Origin: Pseudomonadota bacterium
Lineage (GTDB): Bacteria; Myxococcota_A; Polyangia; Polyangiales; Polyangiaceae
DNA length: 37,198 nucleotides
Direction: 5' to 3'
Assembly (NCBI GenBank): GCA_023418705.1
Contig: JAEZYZ010000245.1
Coordinates: forward strand, 1-37,198
Every line of letters begins with the position of its first letter. Within the stretch, counting starts at the first letter, position 1. Under the pieces are notes generated by a model, which had not been told where the DNA came from, made no database searches, and was given only the letters and a program-made list of their open reading frames with translations. This document shows, piece after piece, positions 15,801 through 24,267 of the stretch. The translations under genes and the position numbers were made by a program.

Positions 15801-17834
15801 CTACTGACAGTACGTCTCGATTTCGTTGAGACGCACGTAGATGGCCTGCGTGGCAGGGCCGTTGTGACCGATGATGCGGATCCTGTCGGTGGTCACCGGC
15901 GTGAAGAGGTGCGTTCGGTGGACGCTGGTGTTCCCCGTGACCGCCTCGATCAACGCCCAGTCGCTGCCGGTCCAGTAGGTGATGTCGTAGTCTTGAACGG
16001 CGTAGCCGGTGCTCGAGTACAGCTCGAGCCGACCGATCAACGTCGGAGAGGCGTAGGTGAGCTCGAACCACTGCGGCAGGGTGAGACCGCTCTCGGGGGC
16101 CCAGCCGTTCGTCCAGCTCGCGCTGCTGCTTTGGGCCGTGTTGCGGTCGCCGTCATTGACGTTGCCCGGCGAATAGCCGCTGAACGTGCTCTCGGCCGAG
16201 GCGACCGCCGAAAGCGCCGTGTTCCCCGAGTCGGCGCACTCGCAGGCCACTCCATCTCCCGTGAAGCCCGGCAAGCACTCACAGGAGAAGCCGCCCTCGG
16301 TGTTGGTGCACGCGGCGACTCGGGAGCAGGCCTGGGGCTCCGCCTCGCACTCGTCGATGTCGACGCAGACGTGATCTTGCGCCTCGTAGCCATCAGCGCA
16401 CGCCGCGCACGTGTAGCTGCCCGGGGTGTTGACGCAGGCCTGGTCGGCGCTGCATGTGTGGGTGCCGTCGCTGCACTCGTCGATCTCCGTGCAAATTTTG
16501 CCGTCGCCGGAGGTGCCGCCGGGGCAGGAGCAGCTGAAGCCGCCATCGGTGTTCGTGCAGATGCCGTTGTCGGCACAATCATCGAGGTTTTCGGCGCATT
16601 CGTCGACGTCGGCACAGGTCAGACCGTCGCCGGTGTAGCCCGGCCCACAACCGCAATCGTAACCGCCTGCCGTGTTGGTGCAGGTGGCGCCCGCGGCGCA
16701 GGGCTGGCTATCCTGCGCGCACTCATCGATGTCCGTACAGGTCAAACCGTCGCCGGTGTAGCCGCTGGGACAGGAGCACGTGTAGCTGCCGTCGGTGTTC
16801 GTGCAGATGCCGTTGTCAGCGCAGTCGTCCGCGTCCTCGGCGCACTCGTCGATATCGGTACAGGTGGTGGTCCCGTCCCCCGCGTAGCCCGCTCCGCACT
16901 GGCACTCGAAGGCGCCGTCGACCGGCGTACAAGCAGCGTTTTCGTGACAGAGGACGGCACACTCGACCTGCTCGCACGCCCTGCCGTCCCCGCTATAGCC
17001 GAGCAGGCACTCGCACTCGAAGCCGCCGATGGTGTTGGTGCAGCTGGCGTGCGCGTCGCAATCATCGGCATCGGTGGCGCATTCGTCGACATCGACGCAC
17101 GCGGTCGCGTCGCCCTCCGGGTTCTCGAAGCCCGCGGCGCACTGGCAGCTCGGGCGTCCACCGACGACGCTGCACGTGGCCCCGTCGCCGCAGGGGTTCG
17201 TGAGCTCGCCGCACGGGTCGATCGGCGTCTCTTGCTGATCGATGATCGCTTGCTCGCCGCAGCCCTGCTCGGTATCGGCGCATTTTTCGAGGTCGATGAC
17301 GGCGCTGACGCAGGCCTTGGTCAGGCCCAAGGCCAAGCAGCTCGTGGTCTGCGAGCAAGGCGTGTCGACGCAGGGGTTTCTGAGGTCGATGCGCAGGTCG
17401 ACCGTGCGCTCGGGCAGGTAGCGCAGGATGCGCCGCGCGACGATGCAGCCTGCGTAGTCATTGGAGGCCAGGCAGTTCTCCGGCGGGCTTCCGTCGGCGC
17501 GGACGCGCGCCTCGATCGCAAATTCTCCGGAGTTGTCCGCCTCCGGAATCACGACGAGCCGCCCCAGATACCCGGTGTCCGGATCGCATTTGGTGGACAC
17601 CGCTGAAGCCGGTCGATCGCCGAGTTCCCCGATGGGTCCGGCGGCCACCGCAGCCTGCGCCTCACAGGGGACATCGGTGTACAGGTGGACGACGACCTCC
17701 GTCGCCGGCTCCGCGCAGGCGGCGGCGACGATCGCGACGCCGCTCGCCGCCATCAACGCGCCGCGGCGCGCTCCCGCTGGAGGGGCGAGGTTCTGGACGA
17801 TGTCCTGGGCAAAGGAAGAGCGCACGTTTCGCAT
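15801..17834 (-). CDS. Surface lipoprotein with eight EGF-like repeats and a C-terminal discoidin (F5/8C) domain
   Basis: A 677-residue protein. The signal ends in AAAC (IVAAACAEP), so lipidation is likely. A non-repetitive N-terminal region with paired Cys (to about residue 210) precedes eight EGF-like modules, most opening with D-(I/V)-D-E-C and ending G-(Y/F)-x-G-D-G, the calcium-binding type. Within each module CTNT-(D/E)-G-(G/S)-(F/Y)-x-C carries the Asn/Asp hydroxylation-site-like core known in animal proteins. The C-terminal 140 residues (from about NTALSAVASAEST through RIRIIGHNG to IETYC) match an F5/8 type C fold, which binds sugars or lipid head groups. I use ATG 17834; GTG 17876 is open upstream. 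Such proteins are seen mainly in Myxococcota; the role is probably adhesion, though no partner is known. Confidence 0.9.
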   Translation of the reverse strand: MRNVRSSFAQDIVQNLAPPAGARRGALMAASGVAIVAAACAEPATEVVVHLYTDVPCEAQAAVAAGPIGELGDRPASAVSTKCDPDTGYLGRLVVIPEADNSGEFAIEARVRADGSPPENCLASNDYAGCIVARRILRYLPERTVDLRIDLRNPCVDTPCSQTTSCLALGLTKACVSAVIDLEKCADTEQGCGEQAIIDQQETPIDPCGELTNPCGDGATCSVVGGRPSCQCAAGFENPEGDATACVDVDECATDADDCDAHASCTNTIGGFECECLLGYSGDGRACEQVECAVLCHENAACTPVDGAFECQCGAGYAGDGTTTCTDIDECAEDADDCADNGICTNTDGSYTCSCPSGYTGDGLTCTDIDECAQDSQPCAAGATCTNTAGGYDCGCGPGYTGDGLTCADVDECAENLDDCADNGICTNTDGGFSCSCPGGTSGDGKICTEIDECSDGTHTCSADQACVNTPGSYTCAACADGYEAQDHVCVDIDECEAEPQACSRVAACTNTEGGFSCECLPGFTGDGVACECADSGNTALSAVASAESTFSGYSPGNVNDGDRNTAQSSSASWTNGWAPESGLTLPQWFELTYASPTLIGRLELYSSTGYAVQDYDITYWTGSDWALIEAVTGNTSVHRTHLFTPVTTDRIRIIGHNGPATQAIYVRLNEIETYCQ

Positions 17835-17952
17835 GATCGGCCAGGCATTATTCCAGTCGTCGCCCGCGACCAACACAATTCGCAGCGTGGCCGTCGAGCC
17901 TCACCCTGCTCGCCTGTCTCGGCCAGAATCCTGGCTCACGATCGCCGCCACC

Positions 17953-17989
17953 GGATTCTCCAGTCTGGCAAACTGATCGGTGCTCTAGG
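17953..17989 (+). repeat. 37-bp dispersed repeat, copy 1
   Basis: Matches 28841-28877 at 34 of 37 positions in the same orientation; the three differences are at repeat positions 9, 10 and 22. This copy covers the stop codon of the Kelch-repeat gene (17985-17987, minus strand) and the bases just beyond it. The match is read directly from sequence; its meaning is unknown. Confidence 0.8.
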
Positions 17990-19850
17990 GCACGTAGCGT
18001 CCGCCGGTGGCGGTCCCCGGCGCGTTGATCGAGCCGCCGAAGACCACCATCTCCGAACCGATCCACGTCGCCGTGTGCCCGGTTCGGCCCGCGGGAGCGC
18101 TGGCCGCCGACATCAGATCCCACGAGTTGGTAGCAGGGTAGTAGCGGCTGCCAGTGTTGGTGCCGCCGCTGGCTTCGGACCCTGCCCAAACGATCATCGT
18201 CGAGCCGGTCCAGACCGCCGAGTGCGAGCTGCGCTCCCCTGGCGCGTTGGCCGTCGCCATCGTGGTCCAGGCGTTGGTGGCCGGGTTGTACCGCGCGCCG
18301 GTTCCCAGCAGAACGCGCTCGTCGAGGCTCGTGCTGCCATCACCGCCCCAGACGATCATCTCCGTGCCGGTCCAGACGGCGCTGTGGTTGAAGCGAGCGC
18401 TCGGAGCATTCGTGGTGGTGACCGGGGTCCAGCTATTGGTCGCGGGATTGTAGCGGGAGCCCGTGTTGAGGGGGACAGGATTGCCGCTGACGTTGCTGCG
18501 CCCTCCCCAGATGATCATCTCGGTTCCGGTCCAGACGGCGGTATGCTCCCAGCGAGCGGTCGGCGCGTCGAAGCTCGTGACGGCGGTCCAGCTGTTGTTC
18601 TCGGGGTTGTAGCGGCCACCGGTATTGAGCGCGGAGTCCTCGTCGGTGCCGCCCCAAACGATCATCTCCGTGCCGGTCCAGACCGCCGTGTGCTCGTTGC
18701 GGGCAGCGGGAGCACCGGTGGTCGTCATCGTGGACCAACCCTCCGAGATGCTGTAACGGCCGCCAGTGTTCAGTCGAGCGCCATTTTGGTTGGCGACATC
18801 GCCGCCCCAAACGATCATCTCCTCACCGGTCCAGACCGCCGTGTGCTTGTAGCGTGAGGCGGGGGCGCCGCTGGTCGGCAGCGGGATCCACATATCCGGG
18901 GGGGTGCGGGTTGGCGAATAGCGCGCCCCCGTCGCCAAGGAGACGACGGGCAAGCCCGCGCCACCGCCCCAAACGATCAGCTCGCTGCCCGTCCACACGG
19001 CGGTGTGGCTCGTACGGTAGGTCGGCCCATTGGTGGTGTTCAACGTCAGCCAGAGGTTCGAGACGCAGGCGTCGTCGACACACCCAGCCGCGCAAGCCGT
19101 ATCGATCGGAGGGTAACTGCAGTTGCCGTCAGCGCAGGTTCCGGCTTCACCGTACGTCCGCAGGGTCTCGTCATCGATGCAGGTCGGATCGGGCGGCGTG
19201 GAGCACGTCACCTCGGCGCATGGATCTGAGTTGCACGCTCCGGCGGAGCAGCCGAAGGGACAGCCGGTATCTGTTGGCTCGTAGCTGCAGCTGCCGTTCG
19301 CACAGCTGCCCGCCTCGGCATAGGTCCGGAGCGTCGAAGCATCGGGGCATGCAGGCTCCGGCGGCGAATTGCACGTGACCTCGGCGCACGGGTCGGTGAC
19401 GCAAGCGTCATCCTCACACGCGCAGGAGATGAGGTTCGAGGTGTAGCTGCACTCGCCATCGGCGCAGCTGCCGATCGCATCGTACGCCCTGAACGTTTCC
19501 GCGCTCTCGCAGGCGTTGTCGGGCGGCTCGTCACAAATGACGCCCAGGCAGGCATCCGCACCGCCACCTCCGGCCACGCCGCCGGTCCCCGATCCGGCGG
19601 CCCCGGCCATGTTCCCGGTGCCCGCCATTCCGGCGTTCCCGCCGGTGTTCGCCCCCGCGTCCCCACCGGCGCCTGCCATGGCCCCGGCGCTGCCGCCCGC
19701 CCCGGGGGTCGCGCCGGCGCCGCCGCTGGAGGTGCCGCCCGTCCCCCCGGTCCCGGCATCCTGTGACGGAAAATCCCGCTCGGTCGAGGCGCAGGCCAGT
19801 GACAGGGGCGCGACGAGGTAGATGGCACGAAAGGCGGTCGAATGCAGCAT
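17985..19850 (-). CDS. Surface lipoprotein: Gly-rich linker, three Cys repeats and a seven-blade Kelch propeller
   Basis: A 621-residue protein from ATG 19850, with GGAGA seven bases upstream. The signal ends in SLAC (Cys20). A Gly/Ala/Thr-rich stalk (about 30-100) is followed by three Cys-rich repeats of about 45-50 residues, with the pattern C-x-x-V-x-C-x-x-P-P...C...T-(F/L)-R-x-Y...G-(S/T)-C-x-x-G-x-C-S-Y. The C-terminal 330 residues hold seven Kelch motifs, each with H-(T/S)-A-x-W-x-G...(I/V)-x-(W/F)-(G/A)-G and an N-T-G-x-R-Y segment, which fits a complete seven-bladed beta-propeller. It is a probable surface binding or scaffold protein. The same linker-plus-Cys style recurs in other lipoproteins of this window. 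No catalytic residues are evident. Confidence 0.9.
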   Translation of the reverse strand: MLHSTAFRAIYLVAPLSLACASTERDFPSQDAGTGGTGGTSSGGAGATPGAGGSAGAMAGAGGDAGANTGGNAGMAGTGNMAGAAGSGTGGVAGGGGADACLGVICDEPPDNACESAETFRAYDAIGSCADGECSYTSNLISCACEDDACVTDPCAEVTCNSPPEPACPDASTLRTYAEAGSCANGSCSYEPTDTGCPFGCSAGACNSDPCAEVTCSTPPDPTCIDDETLRTYGEAGTCADGNCSYPPIDTACAAGCVDDACVSNLWLTLNTTNGPTYRTSHTAVWTGSELIVWGGGAGLPVVSLATGARYSPTRTPPDMWIPLPTSGAPASRYKHTAVWTGEEMIVWGGDVANQNGARLNTGGRYSISEGWSTMTTTGAPAARNEHTAVWTGTEMIVWGGTDEDSALNTGGRYNPENNSWTAVTSFDAPTARWEHTAVWTGTEMIIWGGRSNVSGNPVPLNTGSRYNPATNSWTPVTTTNAPSARFNHSAVWTGTEMIVWGGDGSTSLDERVLLGTGARYNPATNAWTTMATANAPGERSSHSAVWTGSTMIVWAGSEASGGTNTGSRYYPATNSWDLMSAASAPAGRTGHTATWIGSEMVVFGGSINAPGTATGGRYVP

Positions 19851-20001
19851 CGAAATCTCCAAGTTGGGCCCGATGGTCGCACGGCCGCGCGCCTGCGACC
19901 AGGCGCAAAGGTCAAATCTGACGGAGCAGCGCAGGCCGCGTACCAGGGCCCACACCGCCGAGGCCCGCCGCGTGTCTCAAGGTCGGCGCCCCGATCGCAC
20001 C

Positions 20002-20685
20002 TCAGCGCACGACTCGGATGCTGAACGCCGGCGTCTTGAGCGAACCCCACAGCCGTACCCACAGAGGCAGATACATCTCGGTGCCGCGCGCGCTCGTGAG
20101 GTCGCCGAGGTCGATGACGTCCTTCCACCCGAACCCCTCCCGCAAAAACCGGGTCACGGTGGCCTTGGCGTCCGCGTCGTTCCCACTGACGAAGATCGAG
20201 TGGTCACCCCCTTGGAGCTGACCGGGGTCCACCATCAGGTGCGCGTTGACGGTGTTGAGCGACTTGACGACCTTCGTCTTCGGCAACGCTTGCTGGATGC
20301 GCTCGGCGAGTGATTCAGTGTTGCACACGAAGAGCGAGGGCGGAAACCCTTGCGCGAAGTCGAGCGGGTTGGTGGTGTCGATCAGGATCTTGCCGGCCAG
20401 CGCCGCTTCACCCGCCGACTGCAGCCCCGAGACCGCCGCCTGACCGTTCAGCGCGTTGAAGAAGAGCTCCCCGTGGCGGGCCGCCTCTGCCAGCGTGCCG
20501 AGCTTCACGGCGCTGTGCTCCGCATGCCACACGTGAAACGGCGGGTTGCCTTGGCTGTCCTTCTCTCGTTTCGCGAGCGTCGCGGCCGGGTCGCGCGTCC
20601 CTATCATGACGTCGTGCCCAATCGACTGAAGCTTGCCCGCCAGTGCCTGCCCGACCATGCCCGTGCCGAAGACCCCAATTTTCAT
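20002..20685 (-). CDS. NADP oxidoreductase, coenzyme F420-dependent-type fold
   Basis: A 227-residue protein beginning KIGVFGTGMVGQALAGKL, the Rossmann NADP-binding motif of the F420-dependent NADP reductase / 6-phosphogluconate-like family (PF03807). MIGTRDP after the second strand suits NADP(H). Further family landmarks are ILIDTTNPLDF, VVKSLNTVNAHLMV and IFVSGND. The length matches the family. Whether it uses F420, flavin or another substrate cannot be told. AGGAG lies about eight bases before ATG 20685. It sits in the same direction as, and 113 bases downstream of, the LysR gene, so it may be in that regulon. Confidence 0.82.
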   Translation of the reverse strand: MKIGVFGTGMVGQALAGKLQSIGHDVMIGTRDPAATLAKREKDSQGNPPFHVWHAEHSAVKLGTLAEAARHGELFFNALNGQAAVSGLQSAGEAALAGKILIDTTNPLDFAQGFPPSLFVCNTESLAERIQQALPKTKVVKSLNTVNAHLMVDPGQLQGGDHSIFVSGNDADAKATVTRFLREGFGWKDVIDLGDLTSARGTEMYLPLWVRLWGSLKTPAFSIRVVR

Positions 20686-20798
20686 CCGCCCTGCTCCTTG
20701 CCGACGTCGCTTGCGACGTCACCGCTTCGCCGCGGTACACCGGCAGCGGGCCGGACACAAGTGGGGCCCGGCGCGGGCCGAGCGTTCGGAGACGCGCC

Positions 20799-21695
20799 TC
20801 AGCGCGCCTCGAGCGCGATGTAAGCCTTCAGCTGCTGGACGAGGTGATCGAACATCAGGCGCACCCGGCGGTTGGTCTTCAGGTCCTGGTGCATGACGAC
20901 CCAAGTCTCGAGCTGAAACTCGAGCAGACCCGGCAGGACGGGCACCAGGCCGTCGCGCTTGCCGAGGGCGTTCTGGCAGACCCCGATGCCGAAGCCGGCC
21001 TTGATGGCGGCGTACTGGCCGACGTCGCTGTCGCATCGGTAGGCGAACAGCTCGCGGGTGACCGGGATGGGGGTTTTCGGAAGGCGGCGGATGGAGGCGG
21101 CGCTGTCGAAGCCGACGAGCGCGTGCTCGGTCAGGGCGTCGAGCGAGCGCGGGGCGCCGTGCAGCTTGAGGTAGCTCGGGTGAGCGTGCAGCCCTAGCTT
21201 CACCACGCCGGCCTTCTTTGCCACAAGCGCCGCTTGTGTCGGTCGGATCATTCGCACGGCGAGGTCAGCGTCCCGGCGCAGCAGATCCTCCGATCGGTTG
21301 GAGAGCACGACCTCGACGTCGATGCGCGGGTGCAGCGCGCGGAACGCCGTGAGCACCGCCGGGAGCACCTCGGTCCCGATCATCTCGCTCGCCGTGATCC
21401 GCACGGCGCCGCGCTCTTCCTCTGCCGCACCCGACGCTGCGCGGACCAGCGCACGCGCGGCGCTCGACATCGCCTCGGCGTGGGGAACGAGCGCCGCCGC
21501 GGCGGAGGTCGGGCTGAGGCCGGAGGGCGACCGGGTGAACAAGGAGACGCCGAGGGCTTGCTCCAGCGCATCGATGTGCCGCCCGATCGTGGGCTGGGTC
21601 AACGAGAGCGCCCGCGCTGCCCCCGACAGGGTCCCTTCGCGAAACACCGCCAAAAAGGATCGGTAGAGCTCCCAGCCCGGCTCGTTGCCACTCAT
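20799..21695 (-). CDS. LysR-type transcriptional regulator
   Basis: A 298-residue regulator with the LysR N-terminal winged helix (WELYRSFLAVFREGTLSGAARALSLTQPTIGRHIDALEQ, here given across residues 8-46) and a periplasmic-binding-type co-inducer domain from about residue 95, including VRITASEMIG and IDVEVVLSNRSEDLLRRDADLAVRM. The gene is divergent from the SDR gene at 21801, the standard arrangement for a LysR regulator and its target. The inducer is unknown. Confidence 0.9.
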   Translation of the reverse strand: MSGNEPGWELYRSFLAVFREGTLSGAARALSLTQPTIGRHIDALEQALGVSLFTRSPSGLSPTSAAAALVPHAEAMSSAARALVRAASGAAEEERGAVRITASEMIGTEVLPAVLTAFRALHPRIDVEVVLSNRSEDLLRRDADLAVRMIRPTQAALVAKKAGVVKLGLHAHPSYLKLHGAPRSLDALTEHALVGFDSAASIRRLPKTPIPVTRELFAYRCDSDVGQYAAIKAGFGIGVCQNALGKRDGLVPVLPGLLEFQLETWVVMHQDLKTNRRVRLMFDHLVQQLKAYIALEAR

Positions 21696-21800
21696 GCAAG
21701 AACGTATAGCAGATATGCACCTTTCTTGAATTTCGTTTGACAGCTCGATGGCTCATCTTTGCCTGCGTGACGGGCACGGCGCCCGCGGAAAGGAAGCAGG
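21696..21800. promoter_or_regulatory. LysR/SDR divergent control region
   Basis: The 105-base gap starts with an interrupted dyad: CAAGAA (21697-21702) and its complement TTCTTG, separated by a stretch containing ATAGCAGATATGCA. This is a plausible LysR site overlapping the regulator's own start. On the plus strand TTGACA (around 21738-21743) could be a -35 box, although no good -10 box follows. AAGGAAGCAGG directly precedes ATG 21801. Confidence 0.4.
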
Positions 21801-22808
21801 ATGAACCGCACCGCATTGATCGTTGGAGCCACTGGGGGCATCGGGTCGGAGGCGGCGCGCGCCTTGATCGCGAACGGGTGGAAGGTACGGGCGCTGCACC
21901 GGGATCCGGCGCGCGCGGCCCGCACGGCCGCCGGGCTCGACGGGGTCGAGTGGGTGCGGGGGGACGCCCTGAGCGCGGCCGACGTCGTCGCAGCGGCCAG
22001 CGGCGTGGCCGTCATCGTCCACGCCGTCAACCCACCCGGGTACAAGAACTGGCAAGGGCTCGTGCTGCCGATGCTCGACAGCACGATCGCGGCGGCGCGT
22101 TCGGCAGGCGCGCGCATCGTGCTGCCCGGGACGGTCTACAACTTCGGCCCCGATGCGCCGGACGTCGTCGATGAAGCGACGCCGCAGCGGGCCACCACGA
22201 GGAAGGGCAAGATCCGGGTCGCCATGGAAGAACGGTTGCGCGAGGTCTCGCGCGACGGGGTGCCCGTGTTGATCGTGCGCGCGGGCGACTTCTTCGGCCC
22301 CCGCGCGGGCAACAACTGGTTCGGGCAAGGGGTCGTCAAGCCCGGTCGGCCGCTCGCGGCGGTGACCTACCCCGGTGCGCACGACGCGGCCCACGCCTGG
22401 GCTTACCTTCCCGACCTCGCGCTGACCATCACCCGCCTCTTGGAGCGCGGAGCGGACCTTCGCTCCTTCGAGGTCTTCCACTTCGCGGGTCACGCTTTCG
22501 AGCGCGGCTTGGAGCTCGCCCAGGCCACGCGGCGTGCAGCGGGCGCGCCGTCGGCGCCGATCCGGCGCTTCCCTTGGTTTTTGGTCTGGGCTCTCTCGCC
22601 GTTCGTGGAGACGTTCCGTGAAATGCTCGAGATGCGCTACCTGTGGGAGCGCTCGCTCTTGCTCGACAACCGAAAGCTCGTCGCCTTCCTCGGCAGTGAG
22701 CCACACACGCCCGCGGACCAGGCTCTGCGCACCACCTTGAGCGGCCTTGGGTGCTTGCCGCAGCAGCGCAGCGACGACTTGCCGGTCGCGAGCCTGAACG
22801 GCGTGTGA
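21801..22808 (+). CDS. NAD(P)-dependent epimerase/dehydratase-like protein (atypical SDR)
   Basis: A 335-residue extended or atypical short-chain dehydrogenase. The dinucleotide motif is GATGGIG (residues 9-15), followed by VRALHRDP, which suits NADP. VHAVNPPGY and LPGTVYNFGPD are the usual active-site strands. The classical Tyr-x-x-x-Lys is not intact: Tyr is present in TVYNFG but the expected Lys lies later in TRKGKIRVAMEE, so the catalytic mechanism may be altered. Later parts (FFGPRAGNNWF, HDAAHAWAYLPDLA) are typical of sugar or isoflavone-reductase-like members. The gene is divergent from the LysR regulator, has a good ribosome site and is followed immediately by a terminator. Confidence 0.82.
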   Translation: MNRTALIVGATGGIGSEAARALIANGWKVRALHRDPARAARTAAGLDGVEWVRGDALSAADVVAAASGVAVIVHAVNPPGYKNWQGLVLPMLDSTIAAARSAGARIVLPGTVYNFGPDAPDVVDEATPQRATTRKGKIRVAMEERLREVSRDGVPVLIVRAGDFFGPRAGNNWFGQGVVKPGRPLAAVTYPGAHDAAHAWAYLPDLALTITRLLERGADLRSFEVFHFAGHAFERGLELAQATRRAAGAPSAPIRRFPWFLVWALSPFVETFREMLEMRYLWERSLLLDNRKLVAFLGSEPHTPADQALRTTLSGLGCLPQQRSDDLPVASLNGV

Positions 22809-22828
22809 CGGCGGGCCGTCGATTTTTT
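22807..22828 (+). terminator. Rho-independent terminator of the SDR gene
   Basis: GACGG (22807-22811), loop CGGG, CCGTC (22816-22820), then GA and six T's. It overlaps the stop codon of the SDR gene and is the only hairpin with a proper T-run seen in the window. Confidence 0.7.
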
Positions 22829-22912
22829 CACCCGATCAGCGAATTGCGGGCACCAACGCTATAGAGACAGGCCCGCGCAGAGCAAGGGGTCGAGTGACCC
22901 GGCGACTCGGGC

Positions 22913-24154
22913 TCAGCGCAAAAGCGCCGGAAACACACCCGCCGCGAAGCTCAACCAGAGGACGCCGAGCAGCGTCGTGAGCAGCGCCACCGGCAGGCCG
23001 ACCCGCAGGTACTGCCAGAAGCCCACGCCGCCCACTTCCCGGCCCGCCTCCGCCACGATGATGTTGGCGACCGAACCCAATAGCGTGAGGTTGCCGGCAA
23101 ACGTCGACGCCATCGCGAGCAGCTCCCAGGCGAGCTTGGGGTGGTCGAAAGCGTGCATCTGCTCTTGTACGATCAAGATGAAGGGGACGTTGGAGACGAC
23201 GTTCGACCCCACCATGAAGATGCCGGACAGCCGCAGCCATTTCGAAAACCCTTCACCAACGTCCAGCGGAAACGCGGCGAACAGCGCCCCGGGCGCGCCG
23301 CTCTTGGCGAACCCCTCGACGGCGACGAACAGCCCTCCGAAGAACAGCAACAAGGAGAAATCGATGCGGGGCCACAGCTCGCGCGCGTCGCGACGGTGGC
23401 CGAGCAGGAGCAACACGAAGCCCGCCGCCGCCGTCCACGCCAGGTCCGTGCCTAGCGAGTAGGCGATCGCCGTCGCCAGGATCATTACGATCGTGAACAG
23501 GGCCCGCGGCGACAGCGGGGGACGCGCGTGGCCGCGGGTCAACGTGGCGCGTGCGAGCTCGCGCCGGAAGGCCAGCCAGAGCACGCCGTGGTTGAGCGCG
23601 AGCCCGACGATCGCCAGCGGCCCCATCAAGGCGAGGTGGTTGCGGAAGGACAGATCCCCCAAGAGGCCGCACAGCATGTTCTGGGGGTTGCCCACCAAGG
23701 TCGCCACGCTGCCGGTATTGGCCGCGGTCGCGAGCGCCAGCAAAAACGGCAGCGAGGGCAAGTTGTGAGCGACGACGAGGCGCACCACGAGCGGCGCGGC
23801 CAACAGGCACACGGCGTCGTTGGTGATGAGCGCGCCGCCGATCCCGGCCCCCCACACCACGAAGCCGAGCAAGCGCGCCGGAGAACCGGCCGCTGAGAGC
23901 AGCCACCCTTCGGCGGCTTCGAACGCGCCGTCGACCGCCAAGAACGCGCCCATGCCCATCACCCCGAACAAGAGCAGCAAGGTCGCGCCGTCGACCGCGG
24001 CGAGCGCCTCCTCCGGGGACAACACCCCGAGCACCACGCAGCTCACCGCTCCCAGCAAGGCCGCCGCCGGCCGATCGAAGCCCAGCCACTCTAGCCGGCG
24101 CGCCGAGATCAGGACGTAGGTGACGAGGAAGATCGCTGCGCCAAGAGGAGCCAT
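22913..24154 (-). CDS. SLC13/ArsB-NhaD superfamily (ion transporter) membrane protein
   Basis: A 413-residue protein with about 11 membrane segments over its whole length. Two superfamily signatures are visible, one in each inverted half: NTGSVATLVGNPQNM (residues 146-160) and GNLTLLGSVANII near the C-terminus, with preceding ALITNDAVCLLAAP and SNVVSNVPFILI loops. These match the ion transporter superfamily of ArsB, NhaD and SLC13 carriers. The substrate (arsenite, dicarboxylate, sulfate or sodium/proton) cannot be assigned. No ars genes are adjacent, which argues mildly against arsenite. The gene converges on the SDR and its terminator. Confidence 0.82.
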   Translation of the reverse strand: MAPLGAAIFLVTYVLISARRLEWLGFDRPAAALLGAVSCVVLGVLSPEEALAAVDGATLLLLFGVMGMGAFLAVDGAFEAAEGWLLSAAGSPARLLGFVVWGAGIGGALITNDAVCLLAAPLVVRLVVAHNLPSLPFLLALATAANTGSVATLVGNPQNMLCGLLGDLSFRNHLALMGPLAIVGLALNHGVLWLAFRRELARATLTRGHARPPLSPRALFTIVMILATAIAYSLGTDLAWTAAAGFVLLLLGHRRDARELWPRIDFSLLLFFGGLFVAVEGFAKSGAPGALFAAFPLDVGEGFSKWLRLSGIFMVGSNVVSNVPFILIVQEQMHAFDHPKLAWELLAMASTFAGNLTLLGSVANIIVAEAGREVGGVGFWQYLRVGLPVALLTTLLGVLWLSFAAGVFPALLR

Positions 24155-24267
24155 GTCGGGTGCGCTGGGGCGCCCGAGGCTACCTCAAAGGTCGGTCGCC
24201 GGGGGAACGAGCGGCGAGGCACGACCGCCCTGCCTCCTGGGTAGCCCGTGGTGACAAAGAGACGCTG

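Noticed and set aside
15864..17606. 580-codon open frame antisense to the EGF-repeat gene
   Set aside because: It is a GC-bias shadow of Cys- and Asp-rich codons; no domain, no ribosome site, and the opposite strand has clear EGF modules.
22913..24154. Arsenite efflux (arsB) assignment for the transporter
   Set aside because: Superfamily signatures fit equally SLC13 and NhaD types, and no arsR or arsC genes are adjacent.
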